A stretch of DNA of 64,000 nucleotides from Nothopassalora personata (Eukaryota; Ascomycota; Dothideomycetes; Mycosphaerellales; Mycosphaerellaceae). Position 1 is the first letter of the stretch. Each line of letters opens with the position of its first letter. Under the pieces are notes generated by a model. That model was not told where the DNA came from. It saw nothing but the letters and a program-made list of their open reading frames with translations, and did no database searches. Below, piece by piece: positions 41,852-52,204 of the stretch. Location: NCBI GenBank assembly GCA_033816765.1, contig CM066295.1:2046001-2110000 (forward strand), given 5' to 3'. A program made the translations under genes and the position numbers.

Positions 41852-44194
41852 ATGTATGAGACTGTCGCCCAGAAGAGGTTTCGACAGCTAGAAGAGCTCA
41901 ATCCAGCTGCGTTCGGGTCACCAGCCAAGTCGCCTCCAAAAGTCCCCTACGGCAAGCGCAACAAGCCATTGCCACTCCAGGGCACACACTTCCTTCGACA
42001 CGATACCTACAGCATTCCGCCAGATGGCGATAGTGAAGATGAGGATGACTTTGTGCCGGTCAGAATAGGGCAGCCACGACCGAAGAAGGCTCCAGAGCTA
42101 GACGCCGACGACTCACCACTGTCCGAGGATGAGCTGAATGCAGTGTATGCAAGCAATGTTAGCCCGAGCTTGTCGCCAATCAGCAGTCCAGAGCGTCCAG
42201 CTTGGAGCAGCAAGACCAGTCTTGGCCCGGAGAGGAGTGCTCCAAGCACAAAGAAAGGCATCGCGAAGTCTGTTACGAAAGCTGCGGAGAAGCCCATCTA
42301 TCCAGCTGAGAAGAAGCCGGCCGCGAAGGAGAAGCCTAGCGCAAGATCAAGCGCATTGCAAAGAGGCACGGCGAGGTCGAACAACATTGCGCAAGTTGAG
42401 CAGGCGAAACCAAGGCCGAAGGCGAAGGGAACAACCAGACCTAAAATAGCCGTGGCGACCAGACTACCTGTAAATGAGTTGCTCTTGGTGCCAGTTCTAC
42501 CCAATCAATCGCCTATACCGGCCGCAGGAGAAGTCGGCGCTGATCAGAACGAGTTGGACCCCAAATCCGATACCACCAGCTCGGCCCAGAAACGAGCTCT
42601 ACCACCGTATCATGATGACACTGACGACCACGCGAAAGCACCACTCACCACTATCAGGAAGCGTCTCAAGACTCCAAGGTTCACTCACAAGTCTGTAGCT
42701 GCTCTCCGAAAGAAGCAAGGTAGGAGGTCAACCATATTTCAAAGCAGCGACGAGACGTCTAAACTTGGCGATGGCTTCGAATCGTGCGAGCTGAAGGTCG
42801 ACCCTCGTCCCATCTTTGCGAAGCGCCAGCGGAAGGCATTGAAGCCACTCGTGCTAGGCTTCAGCGCGCTGCAGCTCCAGTCAGGCCCTTTGCCTGATGT
42901 GAAGTTCGAAAGCAGCAGCTCAGAGCTTGAGTTAGAAGGTGTGCCTGAGCAGCAAAGCTTCCAATTTGCGCAGGAGGATCAGGATTGCCGCAACACAGAA
43001 CGCGATCGACCGTCTACCCTGGACGCGAAGCGCCGAGTCAACTTCAGCCATCGTGCGCTCAGCGATATGGTACGGCAAGAGCTGTCATCGATCAGTGCTC
43101 CACGAAAGCCAATCAGTATCTCCTCGGATCAGAGCGAGAGTGACTTTGATGAGTTTGACGCGAGCGACGAAGAGGTGAATCGAGACGACGCCAACGACGG
43201 TGGCGCCGAGTCTGACCCTCAGTCGGAAGCGCCTGTACCAACGCCTCCCAGTAACCAGCGTGCGCTGAGGCACAAGAAGTCCACGCGAAGAAGCACGCCT
43301 CCTCTACGTCTCAGTGAAGTCAAGACTCCCGCGTTTTCAACCGGTCGCCGCATCGGGCACCCACCGCGCACGCTTCCCAGCAGACGTCCAGTGATGGAGG
43401 TGTACGACGAGATTCTGGATGATCCTGGAGATGCTCTGCTAACCTCACGCACGCTCCTTCGTAACGACAACCTGATCGAGGTCGACGACATGATTCTTGA
43501 CGATTTCGAAACTAAATTACCTCGCCCGGTGGCAGAGGACCCGATCTGGAACCGCGAACACGACATGCTCGACGAGATGGAAGGCACCATCTACACTCCC
43601 TCCTACAACGACGTCGCTCCACCTCGATCACATCGTCCACGCTCCATCCTCAGGAACCCATCCTCTCGCTTCGAACCACGCGCCACGAGGCCCGAAGACA
43701 CAGCCGCCAACACACGCCGCAACAGTACTAGACAGATCGAAGCCGCAAGCCGCCACTTCTCACAGTCATCCGGCACTCGTCGCAGGACTACTTGTATCAA
43801 CCTCGAAGACCACGATCAAAGCCGCTACTTCTCCACTGCCGCAAACATGCTCAACCAACCGCAACCCTCCTCTGTCCGTCCTCCGATCATCAAGATGCGA
43901 TCAAACTACTTCGCACGTCAACCATCCCAGCGCGGCAGGGTGCACGTCTACGATAGCGACGCGCATGTACAGGAGACCTCGCCGGAGCCGCCAGACGATA
44001 CAAACTCGCATTCACAGCTCAACGTTCTGCGGAGAGGCGCAGATGCCACGTGGACGAGTAGCGATAGTTTGCCACGAGAGGGGAAAGATTTGAAAGCTTT
44101 GACAAGGAGGGTGAGTAGAGAGTATGGCACGTTGAGTCAAAGTATCCGGAGGAGGCCGAGTTTGCCGTTTCAGAGTCCAATGAAGATTAGGTGA
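41852..44194 (+). CDS. Large disordered protein of unknown function
   Basis: A single-exon 780-aa frame. The N-terminus MYETVAQKRFRQLEELNPAAFGSPAKSP (first ~28 residues, key motif RFRQLEELNP) is helical and looks conserved. The rest is Ser/Pro/Arg/Asp-rich and mostly disordered, with acidic clusters (about 60-75, 430-450), KR-rich nuclear-signal-like patches (about 255-285 and 475-485) and a few hydrophobic short motifs (YDEILDDPG near 520 and MILDDFE near 550). No known fold is seen. Many Ser-Pro/Thr-Pro sites suggest phosphorylation. I guess a nuclear regulatory protein. It is convergent with the ARC1-like gene. Confidence 0.75.
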   Translation: MYETVAQKRFRQLEELNPAAFGSPAKSPPKVPYGKRNKPLPLQGTHFLRHDTYSIPPDGDSEDEDDFVPVRIGQPRPKKAPELDADDSPLSEDELNAVYASNVSPSLSPISSPERPAWSSKTSLGPERSAPSTKKGIAKSVTKAAEKPIYPAEKKPAAKEKPSARSSALQRGTARSNNIAQVEQAKPRPKAKGTTRPKIAVATRLPVNELLLVPVLPNQSPIPAAGEVGADQNELDPKSDTTSSAQKRALPPYHDDTDDHAKAPLTTIRKRLKTPRFTHKSVAALRKKQGRRSTIFQSSDETSKLGDGFESCELKVDPRPIFAKRQRKALKPLVLGFSALQLQSGPLPDVKFESSSSELELEGVPEQQSFQFAQEDQDCRNTERDRPSTLDAKRRVNFSHRALSDMVRQELSSISAPRKPISISSDQSESDFDEFDASDEEVNRDDANDGGAESDPQSEAPVPTPPSNQRALRHKKSTRRSTPPLRLSEVKTPAFSTGRRIGHPPRTLPSRRPVMEVYDEILDDPGDALLTSRTLLRNDNLIEVDDMILDDFETKLPRPVAEDPIWNREHDMLDEMEGTIYTPSYNDVAPPRSHRPRSILRNPSSRFEPRATRPEDTAANTRRNSTRQIEAASRHFSQSSGTRRRTTCINLEDHDQSRYFSTAANMLNQPQPSSVRPPIIKMRSNYFARQPSQRGRVHVYDSDAHVQETSPEPPDDTNSHSQLNVLRRGADATWTSSDSLPREGKDLKALTRRVSREYGTLSQSIRRRPSLPFQSPMKIR

Positions 44195-44408
44195 ACTGAC
44201 GTCAAGCTATTGCGATTGACCAGGGGGTAAACGAAATAGACGACACGATTTTGATTGGAGTCGGTCGATGTTTTGAGGTTTATTCGCTTCGGAGGTATCT
44301 AGCTGGCTATCTTTGAGCCATTTCGCTTTATTTTGCGGACCATGGCTCTTCGTCCTTCGTACAGACATCATCTTATCATACCCTGCTGCTCATTATGCAG
44401 TAGGATTC

Positions 44409-45813
44409 TTACCGCACGGTAGCACCAGTCAAGCTCTTGACACTGCAGATACCCTGCTTCGTCCTCAACGGCGCAACCTCTGTCTTCCCACTATCCTTCA
44501 ACTTCTCTACCTTCGTCGGCTCGAACGCCACGACCTTGTCCGCAGTCGTGGTGAAGCCGACTTGGTTGTCTTCCCAAACCTTCTTCTTCGGGTTTAAGAC
44601 GCCTTCTGGCTCACCCTCAAAGCCTTCGAAGTACACCCTCTCACCGGCTTCGGCATCCGCAGGTGGGTTGACGAGCTCGACTGGTCCAGCGTGGTTGTCC
44701 ACTTCGCCTTCTGCCAAACGTGGTGATGCGGCGAGAACCATGGCTGCGGACTTGATTCCTCGCATTGTGACAGGCTTGAGATTGCAGACGGCGACGATCT
44801 TGCGGCCTTGCATTTCTTCGAGTGGGACGAGACCGGCCAGGCCTGAGCAGACTGTTCGGACGACCTTGCCTTCGTATTCAGAGGTGTTTTCGGTTCCTGG
44901 TGCGTCGCCGCAAGCGATGGTCGAGACGTAGAGGGAGTCGGCATTGGGGTGCTTCTCTGCTTTGAGGATGTGGCCAACTCGCAGGTCGATGAGAGCTGGT
45001 GAGAAAGGCTTGTCTGGTGCTGGTGCATTCTTCTGTGGCTTAGGCTGCTTCTCTTTCTTGGGCTTCTCCTTCTTCTCTGTAGGTACTGCTGAGCCGACTG
45101 CGGCTGCTACGGCGTCACCCGCGTCCTTTGCCTTCTCCTTCTTGGGCTTGTTGTTCTCGGCCTTCTTGGTGTCTTCGCTCGCTGCTGATGTGACTGTTCC
45201 ACCTGCTGCTGCTGCGCTATCTGCACCCGCGGCCGCTGCAGCTGCCTTCTCCTTCTTCTTGCGCTCCTTTTCGGCCTTCGCGTCGATTGGCTTGATCTTT
45301 GCGACTACGTTGCTGGGATCGATCTCGACCTTGTCGCTCTCTGAGAGCTTCAAGCCGAACAGAGGTGCATTCTGGACGAAATCGAGGTGTCGGACGATGT
45401 GGTGATAGCCTTGGTCTCCAGTGCGCTGCTCAGCCGTCCAGCCCTTCACAACAGATGCAAGGCGAGCGTAGAGGGCGACATCTGCAACACTGGGCTTTGA
45501 GCCGAGGAGAGTGGTCTTGGAGGAGAGGTGGGTGTTCAGGTGTGACAGCCGCTCGGCAGTCTTCGCGCCGTCTTGGGTCGAGTCGGCGATGTGGGAGGAC
45601 GTGATGAGCCATTGTTCAATCTCGGTCTTCTCGGCAGACGAATACTAGCACACGTCAGTCTCAATGGCTCTGGGGATGACACTCTGGTCGTGTGCTCACT
45701 TCTGCCGAAGAGAAGATAGCGGATGAGAGCTTGACTGCATCTTGACCAGCGTCCTTTGCCTGAGGATAGCTCTTCTCGATCAAGCTCTTGACCTGCTCGT
45801 CTATTTGCGCCAT
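44409..45813 (-). CDS. ARC1: Arc1-type tRNA-binding cofactor (aminoacyl-tRNA synthetase complex)
   Basis: Two exons (45813-45700, 45644-44409) give 449 aa; the 55-nt intron (GTGAGC...GCTAG) is in phase 0. The N-terminal third has a GST-C-like helical fold with SVADVALYARLASVV (about 88-102), the usual site for binding methionyl- and glutamyl-tRNA synthetases. A Lys/Ala-rich linker (about 160-265) follows. The EMAP-II/OB tRNA-binding domain starts near 275 with LIDLRVGHILKAEKHPNADSL (motif LRVGHI...HPNAD), then VVRTVCSGLAGLVP and NLKPVTMRGIKSAAM. The frame is open upstream of the ATG for about 54 codons (no ATG, no acidic residues); see findings. Confidence 0.9.
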
Positions 45814-46286
45814 ATTTGCGAGTATTCCGGTCGCTTGAAATGTTCTAATTCGCTGGGAAACGGTCCGTGGTGCGATTATTCTAAGTGTAGTTCTTGGCGT
45901 TGATTGTACTGCCCATACGAGCGATCTGGTCAAGCGTAAGGTCTTCAGGTTGGCGGTACGAGCAGAAGTCGTTGTATGTATCGATCACAGAAATGTTTTG
46001 GTGGGACAGTCATAGCTCTAGCGGAAGCAGGAACGAGCGGCGCAAAATGTGGCTGAAACAGACCCCTGTCGCTAGTTCTATGAAATCGTGGACCGCACTT
46101 CTTCTATGTCGCCGCTCAAAGCAAAACGCCCATCCCATTATCATGCACCATGTTCGGTCCCTCCTACCGGTAGTACGACCGGTGCCTTAGAGAACGATCT
46201 TCGTTATAAACACACCAAGAAAACACCCTCCTCATTACTCCTCATTGCCGTCTCCCTCGCCTCCATCCTCGCCCTCTCCATCGCTT
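45814..46286. other. Intergenic upstream of the ARC1-like gene
   Basis: It holds the promoter of the ARC1-like gene and the 3' UTR of the 46287 gene (both minus strand). The part next to 45813 is open in the ARC1 frame. Confidence 0.45.
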
Positions 46287-48770
46287 TCATTCTCGGTCTT
46301 CTTGCCCGGAATCCTCTCCTTCTCCTGGGCCCCCCTCCTCAGACTTCTGGCGCTTCTTCGTATCGCCAAGAATCTTGCCGGCAATCACTGAGCCAATGTC
46401 GAAAGTCAAGCCGTTGGTCTTCTTTGGGGACAGTAGGACAGGCTCAGGGTCTGGTCCGTAGGTGTTGTAGTGAGTACGCTTCGGTGGTGGCATGGATCCG
46501 CCCGACTGCTGAGCTGCACGCTTTCTAGCACGCATGGCCAGGTATTCGGGGTCGGCGTTGTCCTCGTCTTCTTCCTCGCCGCCGGCACCTGTGGATGGGT
46601 CGGTATGGGTGCACTTGCGGTGGAGGCGGAAGCACTCGCCACAGCGAGTACCGGGCGCGCGACGGAAGCCCTTGGTCTTGCCCTTCTTGCTGCCGGTCGC
46701 CTTCTTCTTGGATCTTGGCTTCGGGGTGGACTCGAAGTCGGAGGATGGATCTAATCTGTGTCAGTGTCGGCTCGGTCATGAAACATTGCTGCGAATCTTT
46801 CAAGTAGCAAACAATGGGCAAATCTCACCGTCGGTGCCCTCGCGTTCGGTCTCCTCCTCGCCGTCCTCGTAGTTCCATCCCGCGCCTGGACTTCCTTCGG
46901 AGCCGTTGCTGGAGCCTGGAGTTGGCATGCCACGGCTGGCGCGCATGGTGCCTTCGGGTGTCATGCTGTTGGAGATTCTGCTGCGGTTGTTTGGGTGTTT
47001 GACAGTGCCGGAGATGTTGGAGGTCTGGCGTTGGTCTGTCCACGAGTCAAGTATGTCTTCTTTATCGTGGTGTGCGTCTTGGGCCTCATCTGCGGCACTT
47101 GCATGTGACGCTTGCATGCGCACCATGCGCTCTTGCCAAGTGGGCCCCGCGTACGAAGGACGTGGTGTTTGCTCACCTTGTGCTGACTGGTCATTGCCTC
47201 GTGCAGCTGGCATGTACTTGTCGAAGGAGAAGAGACCTGCTGGTTGAGGACGGTCAACACTTGCGTCCATGTGATCTTCATCCCCATCATCTTCCCATTT
47301 GATGTCGTCCTCGTGCGCGCCTTCTATCGATGGCATCGGCACGTCAGCAGGGTCCTGAAACTCACCATTTGGCTGCTGGCCACTCTCGGATGGGATGGGT
47401 GACTGCTTATCGCGGCGCGATGCCATGGTGAAGTGTTGCAGAAGTTGCGCGTCAGGTACTGGCACTGAAGTGGCGGTCTGAGGTTGTTTTACTTGTGATG
47501 TGTCGACGAAGCGGTTGCGCGAAGCGGCGCGCTTTTGTGAGGCTGCCGCCTTCTTCACATGCGCGCCCCTACCGTTTCCGTCATAGCGCGTCGCCTCCGG
47601 CTCAGGTGAAGCGCGCAGCATGTAGTCTGGCGTAGAATCGTGGGAGCTGGCAGTGGGCGCGCGCTCGCTGACAAAGAGGCCGTCGCTGCTATCGGAAGCA
47701 ATCGACGCGGCATCACCTTGGAAGCCATTGCTTCTGGCAACAGCAACAGCTTCTCCGTAGTCCTGCGCACCAGCATAAGCATGTTGGACGTCTTCGCGCG
47801 CCTTCATGCTTCGACCACCTCTCTCGGGCTCTGGTGAGACTCCCATGGCGAGCCAGGCATCGTCGTCTTCTGGAGCTGAGTTCTGGACTCGCGCTTCGCG
47901 TCGTGCATCGCTTCGAGTGCGCCGGCTGGTGACTGGCCGCCGGTCAGACTGTAGCCCAGGCTGGCACATATCGAAACTGAAGAGACCTCCGCCTGAAGCG
48001 CCAGTGCCGCGTCGCGATTGTAAGCTCTCACCATCGTCGAAATTGACCGTATCGTGCAGTGGCTCGTCTTCTGCATCTGGATCGAAATCGTTCTCGTCCT
48101 GTGGCGTATCTTCTCTAGCAACTTCGATCTCGCTACCAGTATCTTGTCGAACGATCGGACGCTTGTCACGCGCCTCCTGCGGCGTATCGCTACTGTCGCT
48201 GTCATCCTCGTCATCAGGAACGGTAGCGTTCTTCCTGCTCGCTCTGCCCCTCCCAGCAGCGTCTGCCGTGTCGAAAATCCTCGTGGTCTGTCCATGACGC
48301 TGCAATCTTGTGTTGGACTTCAGCTTGGCAGCCGCATTCAGCTTCGAGATCCTGCCCTTCTTCAGCTGCTCGGCAAACCTCGCCTGGCTCGTCTCTCTTT
48401 GACCTCTTGGTACACTGCCACCGACTTTCTTCTTGATCGCTTTCCTCTCCACCATTTGTCCATCCTCGTCCTCCTCGACTTCCATCTCCTGTAGAATTAC
48501 AAGCTTCAATAACCTCCTATGCCTCTCCGGGTCCTCCTGCTGCATAAGCTTACTGCAACCTAGCAGCTCATTCAGCTCCTCGGCTCTCTTCTTGATCTTT
48601 CTGAGATTGGCCTGAAATACCTCCTGATGGCGGGCATGAGCCTCCTTCGCCTTGGCGAGAGCGGCTTGCTTGGCCTTCACATGTCGAAGGGAGCGGTCGA
48701 GTGCCTGGGTGATGTTGTCTTCTTGTTGATTCAGGCTCCGCATGGCATGCATGATGCCTTTCTTCCCCAT
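46287..48770 (-). CDS. Coiled-coil/disordered protein with a C-terminal Cys cluster
   Basis: Two exons (48770-46829, 46750-46287) give 801 aa; the 78-nt intron has donor GTGAGA, a CTGAC branch and acceptor TTAG. The ATG at 48770 is the first in frame. Residues about 15-75 form a coiled coil (NITQALDRSLRHVKAKQAAL region). The middle is acidic and Ser-rich, with two copies of a GLFSFD[MK] motif (about 265 and 530). The C-terminal exon is basic (SKKKATGSKKGK) and carries RCGECFRLHRKC (C-x2-C-x5-C) near 690, a compact possible zinc site. I infer a nuclear protein. No family recognised. Confidence 0.75.
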
Positions 48771-49678
48771 AACGGGCAATTTCGCGGTAGTTTCGGATGG
48801 CGAGATGGCGATGTTGGTCGCATATGTTCGGGTTCAGCTTGCTTGCGGTGCGAATGCTGGGATTGCTGCGACTATCGCAGATATTGCAGGGGAAAGTGGT
48901 GTGGGCGACTTTGCTAAGCACCGCCGTCGGTGTTATGATTCGGAATAAGTGAGGCGTGTTCGTGATATGTTCTGACTCGTGAACGGATTTATAGACTTGC
49001 GATTGAGCCAGAAGCGGCGTGTGATTGGGGCTGAAGCCTGATATGGTCGCCACCGCGCATGTACAATAACTAGCGCTGCGGCGAGGAAGTTTGCTTGACG
49101 ACGTGTGAGGTCGATGAGTAAGAGCTGTGTGCTGGCTATCGACGGCCATCGTGATCCGTTTATAGAGCAATCGGGCTGTTGGAAGGATGCTTGATGCTTA
49201 AGAAACTGAAAGTCTTTGAGCGAGTTTGTTTACAATAGGAAGAAAATGTGAGTAGAAGGTGCGCCGCGACCAGTGTCATCGACGTCAATATGACTCTGTT
49301 CATAAGCAGCCTCCCGGTCTCTGTGCGCTTCTGAAGTCGCGCTACTGCCGTGATATCTCCATCAACGTCACTAATTCTGCTGCATGAGAGCCTCTACACT
49401 TCTATGGCCCCAAGTCGCTAGTCCTCCACGCTCCACCTCCCCGTATCGCCGTCGGAGCCTGCTGTCCTGCCGATGTATCGCTCGCGCTGCGCTCTCCTCA
49501 ACTTCCAGCTGTGCTCTGGGAACATTGCCTTTTCCATCTACAACAGAACCAGCTTCAGAGGTTGCTCGCTTTCAGCATAGACGATCGGTGACCCAGTAGC
49601 TGTCCACATCTTCGTGTCCGGATATTCGAGGTCCTCAAAAGCGGCGCGGGAAACACCGTTCGGCAACTGGAAAGCCTG
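48771..49678. other. Intergenic between the coiled-coil gene and the 2EXR patch
   Basis: No credible gene in 908 bases. The frame 48568-49170 (-) is mostly antisense of nothing conserved and partly overlaps the coiled-coil gene in another frame. A short 71-aa frame at 49384-49599 (+) has no features. Confidence 0.45.
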
Positions 49679-50272
49679 CTACCCTCCTTTCACTGCAAAT
49701 TCCATATACCCATTTGCGATGGCCTGCGCTCTTGCGATGCAGCTTGAGGGGCTATCGCTGTAGCCCCAGATCTGTTTGACCATCCCGACACGTTCGCGAC
49801 TCATAGACTTTAGCCATCTGGCGAAAACCGCAGCGCTTGTTGAATGGAAAACGTTCAGCCCGTAGAACATGGCGAGTGCTTCGGCTCGAATCTGACGGGA
49901 GCCGCGTAGCAGTGCTGGATTAGTGCGCCTTGGAAACTCTCTCCCACTTCCGGGTGAGCCTTCTGCATCTCGAATTGGTGATGTTTGCCCAAGTGCGGAA
50001 TGATCGATGCGGTTGCGAAGCTCCGCAGGCCGCTCAAGAAGCCGACCCCGAGTCGTACCAGTGGCAGGTGATGTTGAACGTCGTAGCCTGCTCTGTCGTC
50101 CGTGAGGCGTCATGCTTGAACGCGGTATATGATGCTCGTTCGTTTGAGGCTGCACTGTGGACGAGACGAATGCAGTTGGTTTCCAGGCAACCACGACCCT
50201 GGCTCGCCGACAACGGCGGGCCGCATTTCTCGCTTTCACATGTCGACGAATCTCAATCTCAGTGGGCACCAT
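49679..50272 (-). CDS. 2EXR-domain (F-box-like) protein
   Basis: A 197-aa frame from the ATG at 50272 (the frame is open further upstream, but that part looks non-coding). After a basic N-terminus it has LLERPAELRNRIDHSALGQTS (key LxxLPAELRNRIY-like motif, about 74-94), then NPALLRGSRQIRAEALAMFY (about 120-139), the two signatures of 2EXR proteins. FHSTSAAVFARWLKSM follows. The protein ends early (MEFAVKGG), shorter than typical members, and the first motif has unusual residues (R, D, S where L, Y, F are common). It may be drifting. Function unknown. Confidence 0.6.
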   Translation of the reverse strand: MVPTEIEIRRHVKARNAARRCRRARVVVAWKPTAFVSSTVQPQTNEHHIPRSSMTPHGRQSRLRRSTSPATGTTRGRLLERPAELRNRIDHSALGQTSPIRDAEGSPGSGREFPRRTNPALLRGSRQIRAEALAMFYGLNVFHSTSAAVFARWLKSMSRERVGMVKQIWGYSDSPSSCIARAQAIANGYMEFAVKGG

Positions 50273-50546
50273 CTTTGCCTGCCTCTTCTTCCTTCCAGCA
50301 TGTTGCTTCTTGGCCAGAAAGCGTGCATTCTCGTTAAGCAACCGTAGATTTGTTCCCCTGCTGTTCGTGACCAAGGCAGTACACGATCCAAAATCCAACG
50401 AAAACAGCTTATAAGGATGAAACGACGAGTCGACGACTTGGCCGCAAAGCGGAACGCCACTGGCCGAGAAACAATTTGAAATGGAGACAACACGACTCTG
50501 CGTATTTTCCAACCATATGTCGCGCATATAATGCTCTCGACCATCA

Positions 50547-50894
50547 CTAGCGAATACATGCCGTATCATCCCGCTCTTCCTTAACCCGATTGAAGTCAAA
50601 AAGAATACCGTGTCTTTGAAGCTGGAAAGTTAGAGATGTTTGCGCCGTAGAAAGTGGGCAGTGCGACCCGTCGCAGCCATCTGAAGTTCCGAATAAGGGC
50701 GGCTCGGCGAATCTGGCGAAAGAATCGAGGCCGGTTTGGTACCACGGGAGGACGGTGTATTTGTCGCTGCAGCGGATCAAAGTCTCCGAAGCACAGAGGC
50801 GGATGGCTTGATAGTCGACCAAGGCATAGCGTAAGATCTCGTTTAGGATTTCAGGTGGTAGACAGAGGAGTGGCGATTCATCTCTGGCTTTCAT
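50547..50894 (-). CDS. Truncated 2EXR-like protein
   Basis: A 115-aa frame from the ATG at 50894. It starts with LLCLPPEILNEILRYALV (about 8-25), the 2EXR/F-box-like opening, but the later 'RQIRAE' box is missing before the stop at 50547. The continuation is either lost or in unrecognised exons. Probably a remnant next to an intact relative. Confidence 0.45.
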   Translation of the reverse strand: MKARDESPLLCLPPEILNEILRYALVDYQAIRLCASETLIRCSDKYTVLPWYQTGLDSFARFAEPPLFGTSDGCDGSHCPLSTAQTSLTFQLQRHGILFDFNRVKEERDDTACIR

Positions 50895-51719
50895 CTGCAG
50901 AATGGTGATGAGCGATAGTCGCCGCCTTGCGATTGAGAATCTGACTTGTCCTTCTGGCCTTGAGTCGACGATCTCCAGCTTCCATTGGCGACGCATGTTG
51001 AGCAGACTCGCAGAGAGTGATTTACATGTGCCCAATGTCATCGGTGTGCTCAATTCAAGGTCTTCACGACCTCTTGGCATCGATTCTAGCACCATGGCCA
51101 GCTCGAACCTTGCCATAAAGCTTCCTCAACTTCGGACTCTCATCGTTCCTCGAATCCACCTCACGAGTCACTTCAACAACCAGATATCGCTCCCTCGTAT
51201 GTTCAACAACACCAGTCCTCGTCGCCTCCACCACATCATCTATTCCGTTCGTCCAAAATACCAACTCAAGATTCAAATAATGACCAAAAGGCATACGCAA
51301 TACGCCCTCCCTTAACCAACATCCCTTCCTCACGAGATCTCCCTCAACCTTCCTAACTAACAGCTTTCCCCATGCATAATTGAAATACGCAGAAGCGCGA
51401 AAGCCTCTCGAATGTTTCGGATGCACTGCGCTTTGTTGGGACCGATGGCTTTAAGTCATGTTTCGAGGACGTCTTGGGTTCCTGAGACGAAGACGTTGTC
51501 GCTGTAGAAGATGTGGAGGGCTTCGTCATGGATCTGGTGGCATGCAAGGAGCAGGCCTGGTTCGCGCGCTTGACGAAGGCTGAAGTCCACGCCGCTGGCT
51601 GCTTCGCTGGCATTATTTGAGCGTTCACAAAGACGTATTGGTGCGTCTGATATTAGTGATGCTTTGTAGATTTGTTCGCGGAGTTCTCCTGGTAAATTTA
51701 GCAAGCTTGAGGTTGACAT
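50895..51719 (-). pseudogene. 2EXR-like pseudogene
   Basis: It starts at the ATG 51719 with LLNLPGELREQIYKASL (about 6-22) and LLACHQIHDEALHIFYSDNVF, which are clear 2EXR signatures. A TGA then interrupts the frame after DVLET, where the family usually has Trp (near 51455). Similarity continues (LKAIGPNKAQCIRNIR) but shifts frame near 51405 to a segment with YLNLELVFWTNGIDDVVEA down to about 51130. It may shift again into 51116-50900. A nonsense change and at least one frameshift make it a pseudogene unless sequencing errors are involved. Confidence 0.6.
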
Positions 51720-51772
51720 GTCTTGAAGTCTTCACGATTGTGCCGCCGTCGCAATATGCAACCCGGAAGTCT

Positions 51773-52139
51773 TTATTGAGGTGTTGAATGACTGTGGTTT
51801 GCTCTGCTGATGTCAGACAGCGCCGAGTGATACCTGTTGACTGATCGGCGAAACATAGATGTAGATAACGCATGGCTGGCGGCCGATGACCGTCCGAGCA
51901 AGAGACCATCAAAGTGCCGCAGTTGACGGCTTTGCTGTTCCTCGGCATAACGAATGGGTCCGAAGCACTGCATTGAGTTTGAGAGGGTCGGGGTATAGAT
52001 CAGCTGCACCAAACTGTATGGTATAGGACAACATGGCTAGGGTACATACCCGCAATACCACCACACCCGCTTTACGCCCGCATTCCGCACAGAACAACGA
52101 GTCTTCCAGGATCCGCTCCTTGACCAAATAATATTGCAT
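51773..52139 (-). CDS. Possible small two-exon gene with a CxxC pair
   Basis: Exons 52139-52050 and 51967-51773 would give 94 aa; the 82-nt intron has a good donor (GTATGT) and acceptor TGCAG. The first exon ends with a LFCAECGRKAG motif (C-x2-C). The second exon is open in two frames. The one in phase is Ser/Arg-rich, while the other has further Cys residues (CGTLMVSCSD), so a frameshift or another splice site is possible. No family recognised. Confidence 0.35.
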
Positions 52140-52204
52140 TACTTCATTCACCGTGTCCCGTGTGCCTCATTCTTACTGCATGTACACCTCCTCACGCCGC
52201 CGCT

